Below, one piece after another: positions 17,261 through 26,459 of a DNA stretch of 64,000 nucleotides. The notes beneath the pieces were generated by a model that saw only the letters and a program-made list of their open reading frames with translations, was not told the DNA's origin and searched no databases. How positions within the stretch are numbered: position 1 is the first letter of the stretch; each line of letters starts with the position of its first letter. A program made the translations under genes and the position numbers. Source of the stretch: Merdiplasma sp964643295 (GTDB lineage: Bacteria; Bacillota; Clostridia; Lachnospirales; Lachnospiraceae); the NCBI GenBank assembly GCA_964643295.1, contig CAZXSN010000009.1, positions 1-64,000 on the forward strand. The letters run 5' to 3'.

Positions 17261-17980
17261 TTAATTTCCTTTCTGAACCGGTTCGATCGCTTCGATCTTG
17301 TAGCCGATCCCCCACATGACCTTCAGATAGCGCGGATTTTTCGGATCGATCTCGATCTTTTCCCGGATGTGGCGAATGTGCACGGTCACCGTATTATCCG
17401 CGCAGAAAGCTTCCTCCTTCCAGATCTGTTCATAGATCTGATCGATGGAAAAGACCTTGCCCTTATTCTTAATCAGGAGCAAAAGGATGTTGTACTCGAT
17501 CCGTGTCAGCTTCACCAGTTCCCCGTCCACGGTGACTTCCTTGCGCTCATCATTTACCATCAGGCCGCCAGTACGGTAGATATGCTCCTCCTCGCCCGCC
17601 TCCTGGATCGTCCCAAAAGTCGTATAGCGGCGCAGCTGCGATTTCACACGCGCTACCAGTTCCAGCGGATTAAACGGCTTCGTCACGTAATCGTCCGCTC
17701 CGATGTTCAGCCCTAAGATCTTGTCGCTGTCCTGGGATTTCGCTGAGAGGATGATAATCGGGATGCTGCTCTTCTCGCGGATTTTGAGGACCGCGTGGAT
17801 ACCGTCCATCCCCGGCATCATCAGATCCAGAATCAGAAGGTGCACCTGCTCCTTCTTAAGGATCTCCAATGCCTCATTCCCGTTGTAGGCTTTCAGCACC
17901 CGGTACCCTTCCTGCATCAGATAGATCTCGATCGCCTCGACAATCTCCTTCTCATCATCACACACCAGAATATTGTACAT
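17261..17980 (-). CDS. OmpR/PhoB-family response regulator
   Basis: A 239-residue regulator: receiver domain 1-120 with acidic pocket VCDDEKE, phospho-acceptor Asp in LLILDLMMPGMDG (about residue 54), Thr/Ser in IILSAKS and Lys in DDYVTKPFNP; then a winged-helix DNA-binding domain from about 138 (LTRIEYNILLLLIKNKGKVF, DNTVTVHIRHIREKIE). It is the partner of the histidine kinase that follows. A GGGGGG run 8 nt before the ATG serves as ribosome binding site. The receiver and winged helix resemble the VanR type, but targets cannot be read here. Confidence 0.93.
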   Translation of the reverse strand: MYNILVCDDEKEIVEAIEIYLMQEGYRVLKAYNGNEALEILKKEQVHLLILDLMMPGMDGIHAVLKIREKSSIPIIILSAKSQDSDKILGLNIGADDYVTKPFNPLELVARVKSQLRRYTTFGTIQEAGEEEHIYRTGGLMVNDERKEVTVDGELVKLTRIEYNILLLLIKNKGKVFSIDQIYEQIWKEEAFCADNTVTVHIRHIREKIEIDPKNPRYLKVMWGIGYKIEAIEPVQKGN

Positions 17981-18117
17981 GTACGTCCCCCCTTCCCTGC
18001 TCTTCTCAGTTACAAAGACTGCCCCCGCAAACCGTAAACCTCTTGTTTACAGTTTAACAGGAGCAGTTTAAGAAAATCTTCTGAAAAAAAGAAATCTTTC
18101 CTTAAGAATCTCTTCCC

Positions 18118-19551
18118 TTACTTCGCCTCAATCACCTGCAGGATGTTCGTCATGTTCCCCTTTCCGCGCACCAGATTTGTCGCCGGATCCCCAGCCGTGA
18201 ACACGATCATATCCCCGGACTTCACGAGTTTTTCCCGCTTTACCACGTACATGGCATGAGAAACAATATTTTCCGTCGAATCCTCCTGATATCCGCCAAG
18301 CGGCACTACACCCCAGTCGATCTGCATCTTCCGCATGGCCCATTCATTCGGCGTCACCGCATAAATCGGGACAGCCGGACGGAAGTTGCTGACCAGGCGG
18401 GCCGTCTGTCCGGACATCGTCGGGGTGACAATGCATTTGGCGTTCACATTCACCGCCGTCGTCACCGCCGCGACACCGACCGCACTGGAGACATTGGCCT
18501 CCCCTTTCAGGGATTTAAAGTCCGGCACGGTATAATTCAGCTTGCCTTCGGTGTACTCGGCGATATCCACCATCGTCTTAAGCGCTTCCACCGGATATTT
18601 GCCCATGGCGGTCTCCCCGGAAAGCATGATCGCATCCGTGTTCTGATAGATCGCGCTCGCCACATCGGACACTTCCGCTCTGGTCGGACGCGGATTGCGG
18701 ATCATGGAATCCAGCATCTGTGTCGCCACAATCACCGGTTTGTAGTTTTCGTTGCAGAGGCGGATAATCTCCCTCTGGTAGTAGGGCACCTCCCTGGCAG
18801 GGATCTCCACGCCCATATCTCCGCGTGCCACCATCACGCCGTCGGAAGCCTTCACAATCTCAACGATATTGCGCAGGCCCTCGGCGTTCTCCACCTTGGC
18901 AATCACATCGATGTGCTGCGCTCCGTTCTCCTTAAGGATCTTCTTGATCTCCTTAATCGCTTTCGCGTTTCGCACAAAGGAAGCGGCGATGAAGTCAATG
19001 TCCTGGCTGATGCCAAACAGGATGTCCTCGCGGTCTTTCTCGGTGATCGCAGGCAGATTGACCTCTACGTTCGGCAGGTTGATTCCTTTGCGTTCTCCTA
19101 AATCGCCTCCGTTGTCCACGCGGCAGATCACATCGGTGTCTGTAAGTTCCTGTACGGTCATGGCGATCAGGCCGTCATCAATCAGCACCCGGTCTCCCGG
19201 TTTCAAATCCCGGGCAAGATCCTCATAGGTCTGAGAACAGATCTCGTTGGTCCCTTCCACCTTGCGGGAAGTCAGCGTGAACTGCTGCCCGTCCTCCAAA
19301 TGCACTTTCTGTCCGCCTGCAAGTGTGCCCGTGCGGATCTCCGGACCCTTCGTATCCAACAGAATCGCGATCGGCTTTTTTAACTCCCTGCGCATGCGCT
19401 TTAAGTTGTCCATGCGCACCTTCTGTTCCTCATGGGTGCCATGAGAGAAATTAAACCGCGCCACATCCATGCCGTTTTCAATCAGCGCCCGTAAAATCTC
19501 CGGGTTGTCGGAATTCGGGCCCATCGTGCAGATGATTTTTGTCCTTTTCAT
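18118..19551 (-). CDS. pyk: Pyruvate kinase
   Basis: A 477-residue enzyme making pyruvate and ATP from phosphoenolpyruvate, the last step of glycolysis. Seen: KIICTMGPNSDNPE at the start, FNFSHGTHEEQ near 40 (substrate Asn, Ser, His), DTKGPEIRTG near 75, the active-site Lys in VIAKVENAEGL near 220, MVARGDMGVEIP near 243 and MLSGETAMGKYP near 310. Length fits the form without the extra C-terminal PEP-utilising domain. The start is the ATG at 19551, with GTGAGG upstream; the longer frame is rejected because homologues begin MKRTKI. Confidence 0.96.
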   Translation of the reverse strand: MKRTKIICTMGPNSDNPEILRALIENGMDVARFNFSHGTHEEQKVRMDNLKRMRRELKKPIAILLDTKGPEIRTGTLAGGQKVHLEDGQQFTLTSRKVEGTNEICSQTYEDLARDLKPGDRVLIDDGLIAMTVQELTDTDVICRVDNGGDLGERKGINLPNVEVNLPAITEKDREDILFGISQDIDFIAASFVRNAKAIKEIKKILKENGAQHIDVIAKVENAEGLRNIVEIVKASDGVMVARGDMGVEIPAREVPYYQREIIRLCNENYKPVIVATQMLDSMIRNPRPTRAEVSDVASAIYQNTDAIMLSGETAMGKYPVEALKTMVDIAEYTEGKLNYTVPDFKSLKGEANVSSAVGVAAVTTAVNVNAKCIVTPTMSGQTARLVSNFRPAVPIYAVTPNEWAMRKMQIDWGVVPLGGYQEDSTENIVSHAMYVVKREKLVKSGDMIVFTAGDPATNLVRGKGNMTNILQVIEAK

Positions 19552-19680
19552 CAGACTGTCCTCACTTCCTTTCCAGTCCAAATATTCTTTTCCTCTCCGC
19601 GAAAGGAACCTTAAACACCCTCCAGGCACCTAACATACGCCCCACGCGGAGAAAATCGAAGGCTGCGCCTTCCGCTGCTC

Positions 19681-21504
19681 TTATGATTCTTCTGAAATGA
19701 TCCTGGTCGCCCATACCGCATCGGAACCGATCCCTGAAATGGCAATTCCCGTCTTTCGGCTCTGGGCATGAATGACCTGCCCGTTTCCGATAAAAAGTGA
19801 CACATGATAGACATATCCGTTTCTTGCATAGAAGATTAAATCTCCCGGTGCCGCCGAGGAAACCGGGATCTGCATGCCGTATCCCGCCTGGTCTTCCGCT
19901 ACTCTCGGGAGCGCGAAGCCAAACTTCGCAAAAATGCTCTGCACAAACCCGGAACAGTCGCACCCGTTCGTTAAGCTTGTGCCGCCCCAGACATAAGGAT
20001 TCCCCAGAAACTGAAACGAATAGTTTACGATCTCACTGCGAAGGATCGCCGCTTTCGAGGCCTCTTTCACCGAAGTCAGCGTATAGTAACAGGCGGCATT
20101 CTCCTGCGGACTTAAAGACTCCTCCGCCAGAGAAAAGTTCTCCTCGCCCTTTTTCTTTACAGTCTCTTCGGCTGCGCTCCCGCGCACAAGCTGCCCGGTG
20201 CGCACAAACCCGCGCACATCGTCCGATTCCACAAAAATCCAGTACCTGTCGCCATCTGCGAGTATATAACATAACCCTTCGTCACTTAAGGTGCCAACGA
20301 CACGCGCGGAAGAAGATGCCGACTCGAAGATCTGTACCTCTCCGTCTGCCAGGGCATATTCTTTGGGAGCGAGGACCGGATAAACCGTGGTATGCGTATA
20401 ATCCGCAGCTGCATTTTCCACTCGCTCCACTTTAACTTCCGCCTCGCTTAATCCTCCTTTGGCCTCCTCCAGGCGGCTTACGATTCCGCCCCGCTCCAGA
20501 TCATCCGCTGCGGTAAACCCGCGCACATCCCCGGATTCAACATACAGCCAGTCTCCCTCTTCCCGCAGAACATAGCAGATCCCGCAGTAGGACAGAAGTC
20601 CCGTCACCCTTGAATCCGCGGACTTTTCCTCATAGATTTTTGCACCTTCCGGCTTGCGCACCACTGCGCCCACCTTCGGAACCTGCGTAAAACGAAATTC
20701 CAGGGCGATCGGCGGCGGAGTCACAATGTTCTGTTTCGCCAGCAGATCCTGATTGCTGCTGTCCCGTTTTACCTTCAGCTCACCCTCCTCAAACTCGATC
20801 TCAGAATCGGTCTGTGAAGCGGTTTCGCTCTCTGTCTTGTTTTCTGTTTCTGTCTCGGTCTCCGCCGGTGCGGGATTTTCTGTCCCTGTATCTTCGGCCT
20901 CCGTTTCCTCAATGAGTGAATCCGTACTGCCTTCCGTCTCTGTCGGCGGAAGTGTCTCCGTCCCGGGCTGCTGTGTTTCCGGCGGTACAGAATCCGACGG
21001 TTCACCAGCAGACGAATCCGGCGTTTCCGTCATCGAAGGAGCCTCCGTATCGGGCGGTGTTTCTGTCTCTGACGGCATTTCTGTAACCGGTGGTGCTTCC
21101 GTCTCAGGCGGCAGTTGCGTCTCAGGCGGCGTTTCCGTCTCCGGATTAGCCTCCGTGGCCGGCGGTGCTTCCGTAACCGGTGGTGCTTCTGTCTCCGGCG
21201 GTGCTTCCGTCTCCGGATTAGCCTCCGTGGCAGGCGGCGTTTCCGCAGCCGGTGGGACTTGCGCGGCAGGCGGGACATCGCTTACAGACGAATCGTCTTC
21301 AATCACCCCGTCTGCAGATACAGTATCCGTACTCTGCGGCTTTTCTTCCGAAAAAACATCCGCTGCCCAAACCTTTCCCGCAGAGAGACCTGTAACAAAA
21401 TCCTGCGCTGTCCTGCGATTTCCCATGTCCGAAAGACCACTCTCCCCTTCCAGTGCGATCAGAGCGGAACATAAGCCCAGGGCAAGAACCTGTCTATATT
21501 TCAC
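19681..21504 (-). CDS. Secreted NlpC/P60 cell-wall hydrolase with SH3 domains and a Pro/Glu/Thr repeat stalk
   Basis: A 607-residue exported murein endopeptidase. Signal-like N-terminus (YRQVLALGLCSALIALEG), then about 150 residues of low-complexity repeats based on PPETEAPPVTEAPP and Glu/Thr-rich sequence, two bacterial SH3 segments (near 270 and 400), and a C-terminal NlpC/P60 domain with catalytic Cys in NGCDCSGFVQS, His in YVYHVSLFIG and the third polar residue in VIHAQS. The start is GTG at 21504 or TTG at 21507 after AAGGAGG. It would cut stem-peptide links, with SH3 domains binding wall. The stalk is repetitive DNA and its length may vary between strains. Confidence 0.9.
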   Translation of the reverse strand: MKYRQVLALGLCSALIALEGESGLSDMGNRRTAQDFVTGLSAGKVWAADVFSEEKPQSTDTVSADGVIEDDSSVSDVPPAAQVPPAAETPPATEANPETEAPPETEAPPVTEAPPATEANPETETPPETQLPPETEAPPVTEMPSETETPPDTEAPSMTETPDSSAGEPSDSVPPETQQPGTETLPPTETEGSTDSLIEETEAEDTGTENPAPAETETETENKTESETASQTDSEIEFEEGELKVKRDSSNQDLLAKQNIVTPPPIALEFRFTQVPKVGAVVRKPEGAKIYEEKSADSRVTGLLSYCGICYVLREEGDWLYVESGDVRGFTAADDLERGGIVSRLEEAKGGLSEAEVKVERVENAAADYTHTTVYPVLAPKEYALADGEVQIFESASSSARVVGTLSDEGLCYILADGDRYWIFVESDDVRGFVRTGQLVRGSAAEETVKKKGEENFSLAEESLSPQENAACYYTLTSVKEASKAAILRSEIVNYSFQFLGNPYVWGGTSLTNGCDCSGFVQSIFAKFGFALPRVAEDQAGYGMQIPVSSAAPGDLIFYARNGYVYHVSLFIGNGQVIHAQSRKTGIAISGIGSDAVWATRIISEES

Positions 21505-21562
21505 CAATGAATCCTCCTTATTAACTGCTCCCCCTAACGAACCTTTCTCTGTTCGTATCTTA

Positions 21563-21934
21563 CTAACGGTCCTCCGGCACAATCTCCAGCCAGTAGCCGT
21601 CCGGGTCCTCAATGAAATAGATCCCCATCTGCGGATTCTCAAAACAGATGCAGCCCATTTCCTTGTGCTTCTCATGCGCTTTCTCAAAGTCATCCGTATG
21701 AAATGCCAGGTGAAACTCGCACTCCCCCAGGTCGTACGGCTGCGGATGGTCCTTTAAGCAGGTAAGCTCAAGCTCAAAGTCCGATTCCTCGTTTCCGATA
21801 AAGACAATCACGAACGAGCCGTCACGGGCTACCGTCCTGCGCCTTTCCGTTAATCCCAGCGCATCGCGGTAAAACTGAAGGCTCCGATCCAGGTCGGATA
21901 CGTTATAATTCTCATGATACATCTGAAACTTCAT
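21563..21934 (-). CDS. Glyoxalase/VOC-family protein
   Basis: A 123-residue vicinal-oxygen-chelate protein resembling lactoylglutathione lyase: HENYNVSDLDRSLQFYRDALGL at the N-terminus, FELELT near 65, HLAFHTDDFEKA near 82 and a metal-ligand glutamate candidate in GYWLEIVPE at the end. Length matches single-subunit glyoxalase I homologues. The ATG at 21934 follows AAGGGGGA. Metal-dependent detoxification of methylglyoxal is the family guess; substrate not proven. The 635-bp gap upstream to malQ (21935-22569) holds only a promoter. Confidence 0.85.
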   Translation of the reverse strand: MKFQMYHENYNVSDLDRSLQFYRDALGLTERRRTVARDGSFVIVFIGNEESDFELELTCLKDHPQPYDLGECEFHLAFHTDDFEKAHEKHKEMGCICFENPQMGIYFIEDPDGYWLEIVPEDR

Positions 21935-22356
21935 TTTAAAATCCCCCTTTATGCCGCGCCTTTCTAATAAGCAGGACAACCTCCATCGTAAGCTTTTCAG
22001 GATGCACTCCCCTGCCTTCGCCTCCTGCAGGGCACAGACGCACTTTCCCTGCGGTAAGCTTAAAGCCTCCCGGCGGTTTCTTTCCTGATTATAAGCAATT
22101 TCTTAACAAATGTCTACCCTCCCAAAAGCAATTTCCTTCCCCTGACCGGAAAAACAGGAAAGTCTCCCCGAAACGGCCGCCAAAAGCTCCTAAAAGGCTC
22201 ACGGCATCGGATCCGGCAAAATTTGCGGGCCCCTTGGAAAGTACGCAAACGCGCAGGCGGCCAGGCCATGGCGGGTGAAACCGCTTTCTTAGGTTCCTGT
22301 TTGCGACCTTCCCCAAACTCCCTCCCGGAAACCCATGCCGGAATTTCACTCTTTTG

Positions 22357-22385
22357 TTGCGTTTCCCCGGCAAACTGTCTATAAT
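22357..22385 (+). promoter_or_regulatory. Sigma-A-type promoter before malQ
   Basis: TTGCGT, a 17-bp spacer and a perfect TATAAT at 22380-22385, about 185 bp before the malQ start codon. Confidence 0.55.
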
Positions 22386-22569
22386 GAAGAAAACCGCTGT
22401 CCCGTGCCCCTTTGCGCTGCGGACATGTAAAGAGGGCGCGGAAACCTGCAGCCAGCCGTTACGCGGGCAATAGAAGAGACTTTTCCCCAGACAAAAACGC
22501 TTTGTCCGGCAGACAGTCACTTTCTTGAACCCACCAGCGGCCCTGCTTTTTAAGGAAAAGGAACCTGAA

Positions 22570-24117
22570 ATGACGAACAGACAGAAAGACGCGAAAGAAC
22601 ATAAAAAGGAAGCGGCGCCTAAGAAAGAGCGCGACCGCTTCTCCGGAATCCTGGTGCATCCGACCTCCTTCCCCTCGCCCTACGGAATCGGGGATCTGGG
22701 AGAAGGAGCCTACGATTTTCTCGATTTTCTGGAAGAGAGCGGGCAGTCGCTTTGGCAGATTCTGCCCCTGGGGCCAACCGGGTTTGGGGATTCCCCCTAC
22801 CAGAGCTTTTCCGCTTTCGCAGGACAGCCCCTTTTAATCAGCCCGGAAAAGCTGGTGGATCTCGGACTGCTTAGCAAGGACGACTTTGAGGGGATGCCCG
22901 AATGGAATCCCAGAAAAGTGGATTACGGAGCGGTGATTCTCTTTAAGACCAAACTTTTTAAGAAGGCCTTCCAGACCTTCCACCACACGCCGGATAAGAC
23001 CCTGCTTGAGGAATTTGAAGCCTTCTGTCAGGAGGAAGCTTACTGGCTGGATGATTACTGCCTATTCATGGCACTCAAAGACGCCCATGAAGGGCGCTGC
23101 TGGCTGGAGTGGGAAAAGGAACTGAAGTTCCCGGATGCATCCGCCAAGGCAAAGTATCAGCGGATGCTCTCCCAGGAGACTGCCTACTACCAGTTCCTGC
23201 AGTTTCTGTTTGACAGACAGTGGCGGGAGCTGCTCTCCTATGCCCACGAGCACGGAATTTCCATCATCGGAGACATGCCGATCTTCGTCGCGCCGGACAG
23301 CTGCGATGTGTGGGCCAACAAGGAACTGTTCCAGCTCGATTCCAAAGGCTATCCGACCAGTGTCGCCGGAGTGCCCCCGGATTATTTCAGCGCCACCGGA
23401 CAGCTGTGGGGGAATCCGCTTTACGACTGGGATGCCCACAAGAAAAACGGCTATCAGTGGTGGATTGCCCGCTTCCGCCGTCAGCTGTCTTACGTGGATT
23501 ACCTGCGCATCGACCATTTCCGCGGCTTTGAGGCGTACTGGTCGGTGCCCGCCGACGAGGAGACCGCGGTCAACGGCTCATGGGAAAAAGGCCCCTGCGA
23601 GGATCTCTTCCTGGCCGTCTCCCGGGAACTGGGCGACGATCTGCCGATCTTTGCCGAAGATCTGGGAATCATCACGCCGGAAGTTGAGCAGCTGCGAGAC
23701 AGCCTGGGATTCCCGGGCATGAAGGTGCTCCAGTTTGGCTTCGGGGATATGAATGACCACAACTATATCCCCCATTTCTACACCACGACCAACTGCATCT
23801 GCTATACCGGCACCCATGACAATGATACGACGATGGGCTGGTATGCCCAGCAGCCGGAAATCATCCGGGACCGGATCCGGCGATACGGCAACACCGACGG
23901 CAACCTTGTAAGCCTGGATTTCATCCGCTTCTGCATGGGTTCCATTGCCCGCTATGCGATCTTCCCGATCCAGGATCTGCTCACACTGGGCAGCGAAGCC
24001 CGCATGAACACCCCGGGGGTAGCTGCGGCCAACTGGACGTTTCGCTATACAGCGGAGGATCTGACCGAAGAACGCCGGGAGTGGCTTTTACGGACGACGC
24101 TTCTTTACAACCGGTAA
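22570..24117 (+). CDS. malQ: 4-alpha-glucanotransferase (MalQ, GH77)
   Basis: A 515-residue amylomaltase that disproportionates alpha-1,4-glucans. GH77 signatures: HPTSFPSPYGIGDLG near 35, QILPLGPTGFGDSPYQS near 62, VAGVPPDYFSATGQLWGNP near 260, nucleophile Asp in RIDHFRGF near 313, acid/base Glu in FAEDLGIITPEV near 360 and stabilising Asp in GTHDNDTT near 415. A Lys/Glu-rich leader of about 25 residues precedes the catalytic domain. ATG at 22570 follows AAAAGGAAC. With GlgC/GlgD downstream it belongs to glycogen/starch metabolism. Followed 13 bp later by an acyltransferase. Confidence 0.95.
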   Translation: MTNRQKDAKEHKKEAAPKKERDRFSGILVHPTSFPSPYGIGDLGEGAYDFLDFLEESGQSLWQILPLGPTGFGDSPYQSFSAFAGQPLLISPEKLVDLGLLSKDDFEGMPEWNPRKVDYGAVILFKTKLFKKAFQTFHHTPDKTLLEEFEAFCQEEAYWLDDYCLFMALKDAHEGRCWLEWEKELKFPDASAKAKYQRMLSQETAYYQFLQFLFDRQWRELLSYAHEHGISIIGDMPIFVAPDSCDVWANKELFQLDSKGYPTSVAGVPPDYFSATGQLWGNPLYDWDAHKKNGYQWWIARFRRQLSYVDYLRIDHFRGFEAYWSVPADEETAVNGSWEKGPCEDLFLAVSRELGDDLPIFAEDLGIITPEVEQLRDSLGFPGMKVLQFGFGDMNDHNYIPHFYTTTNCICYTGTHDNDTTMGWYAQQPEIIRDRIRRYGNTDGNLVSLDFIRFCMGSIARYAIFPIQDLLTLGSEARMNTPGVAAANWTFRYTAEDLTEERREWLLRTTLLYNR

Positions 24118-24130
24118 ACAGGAGGATGCG

Positions 24131-24862
24131 ATGCTGCGAACGATTCTTGCCGTGCTGGCCTTTGCTCTGTTCCTGATATTTATGATCCCGGTGAACTTCA
24201 TCGAATGGCTCATCGACAGGAGACACCCGCGTTCCGGGGATCTGCGTGCCCTGCACCAGGCCCAGTGGATCTTAAGGTTGCTGTGCCGAATCAGCGGCGT
24301 AAAGCTGACTGTGCTGGGCAGGGAAAACCTCCCCTCTGATCACCCTGTGCTTTATGTGAGCAATCACCGGAGCTTTTTCGATGTGATCATCACCTACACG
24401 CTCTGCCCCACCGTCACCGGCTACATCGCCAAGAAGGAGCTGAAGAGGATTCCTCTTCTCTCCCGCTGGGCCGTCCGGCTGCACTGCCTGTTCATCGACC
24501 GCGATGACATCAAGCAGGGGCTCAAAACAATCCTCACCGCGATCGACTATGTGAAATCGGGGATCTCCATCGCGGTCTTCCCGGAAGGTACGCGCGGACG
24601 ATGCGAGGATGAGACGCAGCTGCAGCCGTTTCGCGAGGGTTCCTTTAAAATCGCGACCAAAAGCGGCTGCCCGGTCATCCCGGTAGCGGTCAGCCACTCC
24701 TCTCAGATTCTGGAGGATCACTTCCCCTTTATCCGACCGGCCCAGGTGACCGTCGAATATGGGACGCCGATTCAAACGGCTTCCCTCTCCAGAGAAGAGC
24801 AGAAGCTCTTAGGCAAACGCGTGGAGGAAGCGATCCATGCAATGCTGGTAAAAAACCACTGA
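24131..24862 (+). CDS. 1-acyl-sn-glycerol-3-phosphate acyltransferase (PlsC)
   Basis: A 243-residue membrane acyltransferase that adds the second acyl chain in phosphatidic acid synthesis. An N-terminal membrane helix (LAVLAFALFLIFMIPV) is followed by the catalytic NHRSFFD motif (HX4D) near residue 77 and the substrate-binding FPEGTRG near 155. ACAGGAGG lies 6 nt before the ATG. It is 13 bp from malQ and probably co-transcribed, an unrelated pairing functionally. Confidence 0.9.
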   Translation: MLRTILAVLAFALFLIFMIPVNFIEWLIDRRHPRSGDLRALHQAQWILRLLCRISGVKLTVLGRENLPSDHPVLYVSNHRSFFDVIITYTLCPTVTGYIAKKELKRIPLLSRWAVRLHCLFIDRDDIKQGLKTILTAIDYVKSGISIAVFPEGTRGRCEDETQLQPFREGSFKIATKSGCPVIPVAVSHSSQILEDHFPFIRPAQVTVEYGTPIQTASLSREEQKLLGKRVEEAIHAMLVKNH

Positions 24863-24955
24863 AAAAAGGCCGCTTTAAGGAGCAGTGGTCTCCTTAGGCG
24901 GCACTTAAAAATTCCTGCATCATTCGGGACGTATCCGTCCCCGCTGCAAAAAAAC

Positions 24956-25005
24956 AACTTTGGGGCCTTACTTCGCTTCTGTCTAAGGACCCCAAAGTTA
25001 TTTTT
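24956..25005. terminator. Bidirectional terminator between plsC and spoVG
   Basis: AACTTTGGGG and CCTTA pair with TAAGG and CCCCAAAGTT, with one bulged A. A T-run follows on the plus side and an A-run precedes it, so it can end both the malQ-plsC and the converging glgCD-spoVG transcripts. Confidence 0.85.
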
Positions 25006-25021
25006 GTCATGTTCCAAACTG

Positions 25022-25306
25022 TCAGAAGTCCGCTTCCTCCATCTCTCCGGACTCCACTGCCTTCTCGTACTCCGCTAAAATAATTTCCTGCATCCGTTCC
25101 CTGGTCTGGGAATTAATCGGATGCGCAATGTCACGGTACTCGCCGCTGGCAGTCTTGCGACTTGGCATTGCAATAAACAGGCCCTTCTCTCCGTCAATCA
25201 CCTTGATGTCATGAACCACAAATTCGTCGTCGATCGTTACCGAGACCACTGCCTTCATTTTACCTTCCTTGGTAACTTTCCTCACTCTAACATCTGTAAT
25301 CGTCAT
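25022..25306 (-). CDS. spoVG: SpoVG, septation/sporulation RNA-binding regulator
   Basis: A 94-residue protein matching SpoVG along its whole length: MTITDVRVRKVTKEGKMKAV, FVVHDIKVIDG, IAMPSRKTASGEYRDIAHP and INSQTR. SpoVG is a small nucleic-acid-binding regulator that affects cell division, sporulation and surface properties in Firmicutes. Its presence supports a Gram-positive, probably spore-forming host. It lies 34 bp after glgD on the same strand. Confidence 0.95.
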   Translation of the reverse strand: MTITDVRVRKVTKEGKMKAVVSVTIDDEFVVHDIKVIDGEKGLFIAMPSRKTASGEYRDIAHPINSQTRERMQEIILAEYEKAVESGEMEEADF

Positions 25307-25340
25307 CAGAATACACCCTTTTTTCAGTTGATAAAGCCTC

Positions 25341-26459
25341 TTAAATCACATAACGTTCGCTGGATTCCACGATAACCTTGATGCCGTTATCGCCAGTGTA
25401 GTATGTGTTCGCCCGGATCGTATCGTGGCTTTCTACGATACAGTTTTCCAGATGGACGTTGTCGCCCAGGTATACGTCATTCAAAATGATGGAGTTCTTG
25501 ATCACGCAGTTTTCCCCGACGAACACCTTCTTGAAGATCACTGAATTTTCCACATATCCGTTAATGATCGAGCCTGCCGAAATCAGGCAGTTCTTCACCT
25601 CGCTGCCGGGATTATACTTCGCGGGCGGAAGGTCATCCACCTTGGAATGTACGTCCGGATACTGTCGGAAGAAGTAGTCTCTCACCTCCGGTTTCAGAAA
25701 ATCCATGTTGGTCCTGTAATAGGATTCCACAGATGCAATATTACTCCAGTAGGTATCCATCTTATAGCCGTACATCCGCTTTACATCCTTGTATCGAATC
25801 AGGACGTCTTTGACAAAATCGAACCGCTCCTCCTCCACCGACCGCTCGATCAGCTCGATCAGCTGCCGCCTGCGGATCACATAAATGCCGCAGGAGATCG
25901 TGTGGGAACTCGCCGCCATGGGCTTCTCGTCGAACTGCTCGATCCGACCGTCCTCATTCATCTTGAGAATGCCGAACCGGGTCAAATCCTCGGTCCCTGA
26001 AACATCCTTGCAGACCACAGTCACATCTGCCTTCTTGGCGATATGATATTCCAGGATCCTGTTGAAGTCCAGTTTATAAACTCCATCGCCGGAAGCGATT
26101 ACAACATAAGGTTCATGGCAGTTTTTCAAAAAATCAAGATTCTGGTGAATCGCATCTGCAGTGCCGCGGTACCAGAACCCGTTGTCTGCCGTCACCATCG
26201 GTGGAAACACGAACAGCCCGCCCTGCTTTCTGCCGAAGTCCCACCATTTTGACGAGCTTAAATGCTCGTTCAGCGATCTGGAGTTATATTGAGTCAGCAC
26301 AGCCACTTTCTGAATCTGAGAATTGGACATGCTGCTGAGCGCAAAATCAATACTGCGAAAGCTTCCGGCGATGGGCATGGCCGCGATCGCCCGCTTGCTT
26401 GACAGTTCCTTCATCCGGTAGCTGTTCCCTCCGGCGAGGATCATTCCTACCGCCCTCAT
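25341..26459 (-). CDS. glgD: Glucose-1-phosphate adenylyltransferase subunit GlgD
   Basis: A 372-residue ADP-glucose pyrophosphorylase-like subunit. The nucleotidyltransferase domain opens with GMILAGGNSYRMKELSSKRA, degenerate compared with the GlgC signature, then SFRSIDFALSSMSNS; the C-terminus is a left-handed beta helix (IINGYVENSVIFKKV, IIKNSIILNDV). In Firmicutes GlgD is usually a poorly active subunit that modulates GlgC. Its start overlaps the glgC stop by 4 bp (ATGA), so the two are translationally coupled. Confidence 0.93.
   Translation of the reverse strand: MRAVGMILAGGNSYRMKELSSKRAIAAMPIAGSFRSIDFALSSMSNSQIQKVAVLTQYNSRSLNEHLSSSKWWDFGRKQGGLFVFPPMVTADNGFWYRGTADAIHQNLDFLKNCHEPYVVIASGDGVYKLDFNRILEYHIAKKADVTVVCKDVSGTEDLTRFGILKMNEDGRIEQFDEKPMAASSHTISCGIYVIRRRQLIELIERSVEEERFDFVKDVLIRYKDVKRMYGYKMDTYWSNIASVESYYRTNMDFLKPEVRDYFFRQYPDVHSKVDDLPPAKYNPGSEVKNCLISAGSIINGYVENSVIFKKVFVGENCVIKNSIILNDVYLGDNVHLENCIVESHDTIRANTYYTGDNGIKVIVESSERYVI

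Noticed and set aside
18256..19101. 281-codon plus-strand frame
   Set aside because: Antisense of pyruvate kinase with no ribosome binding site or family resemblance.
20753..21757. 334-codon Ser/Val/Gly-rich plus-strand frame
   Set aside because: Antisense of the Pro/Glu/Thr repeats of the NlpC/P60 gene; repeats create long open antisense frames.
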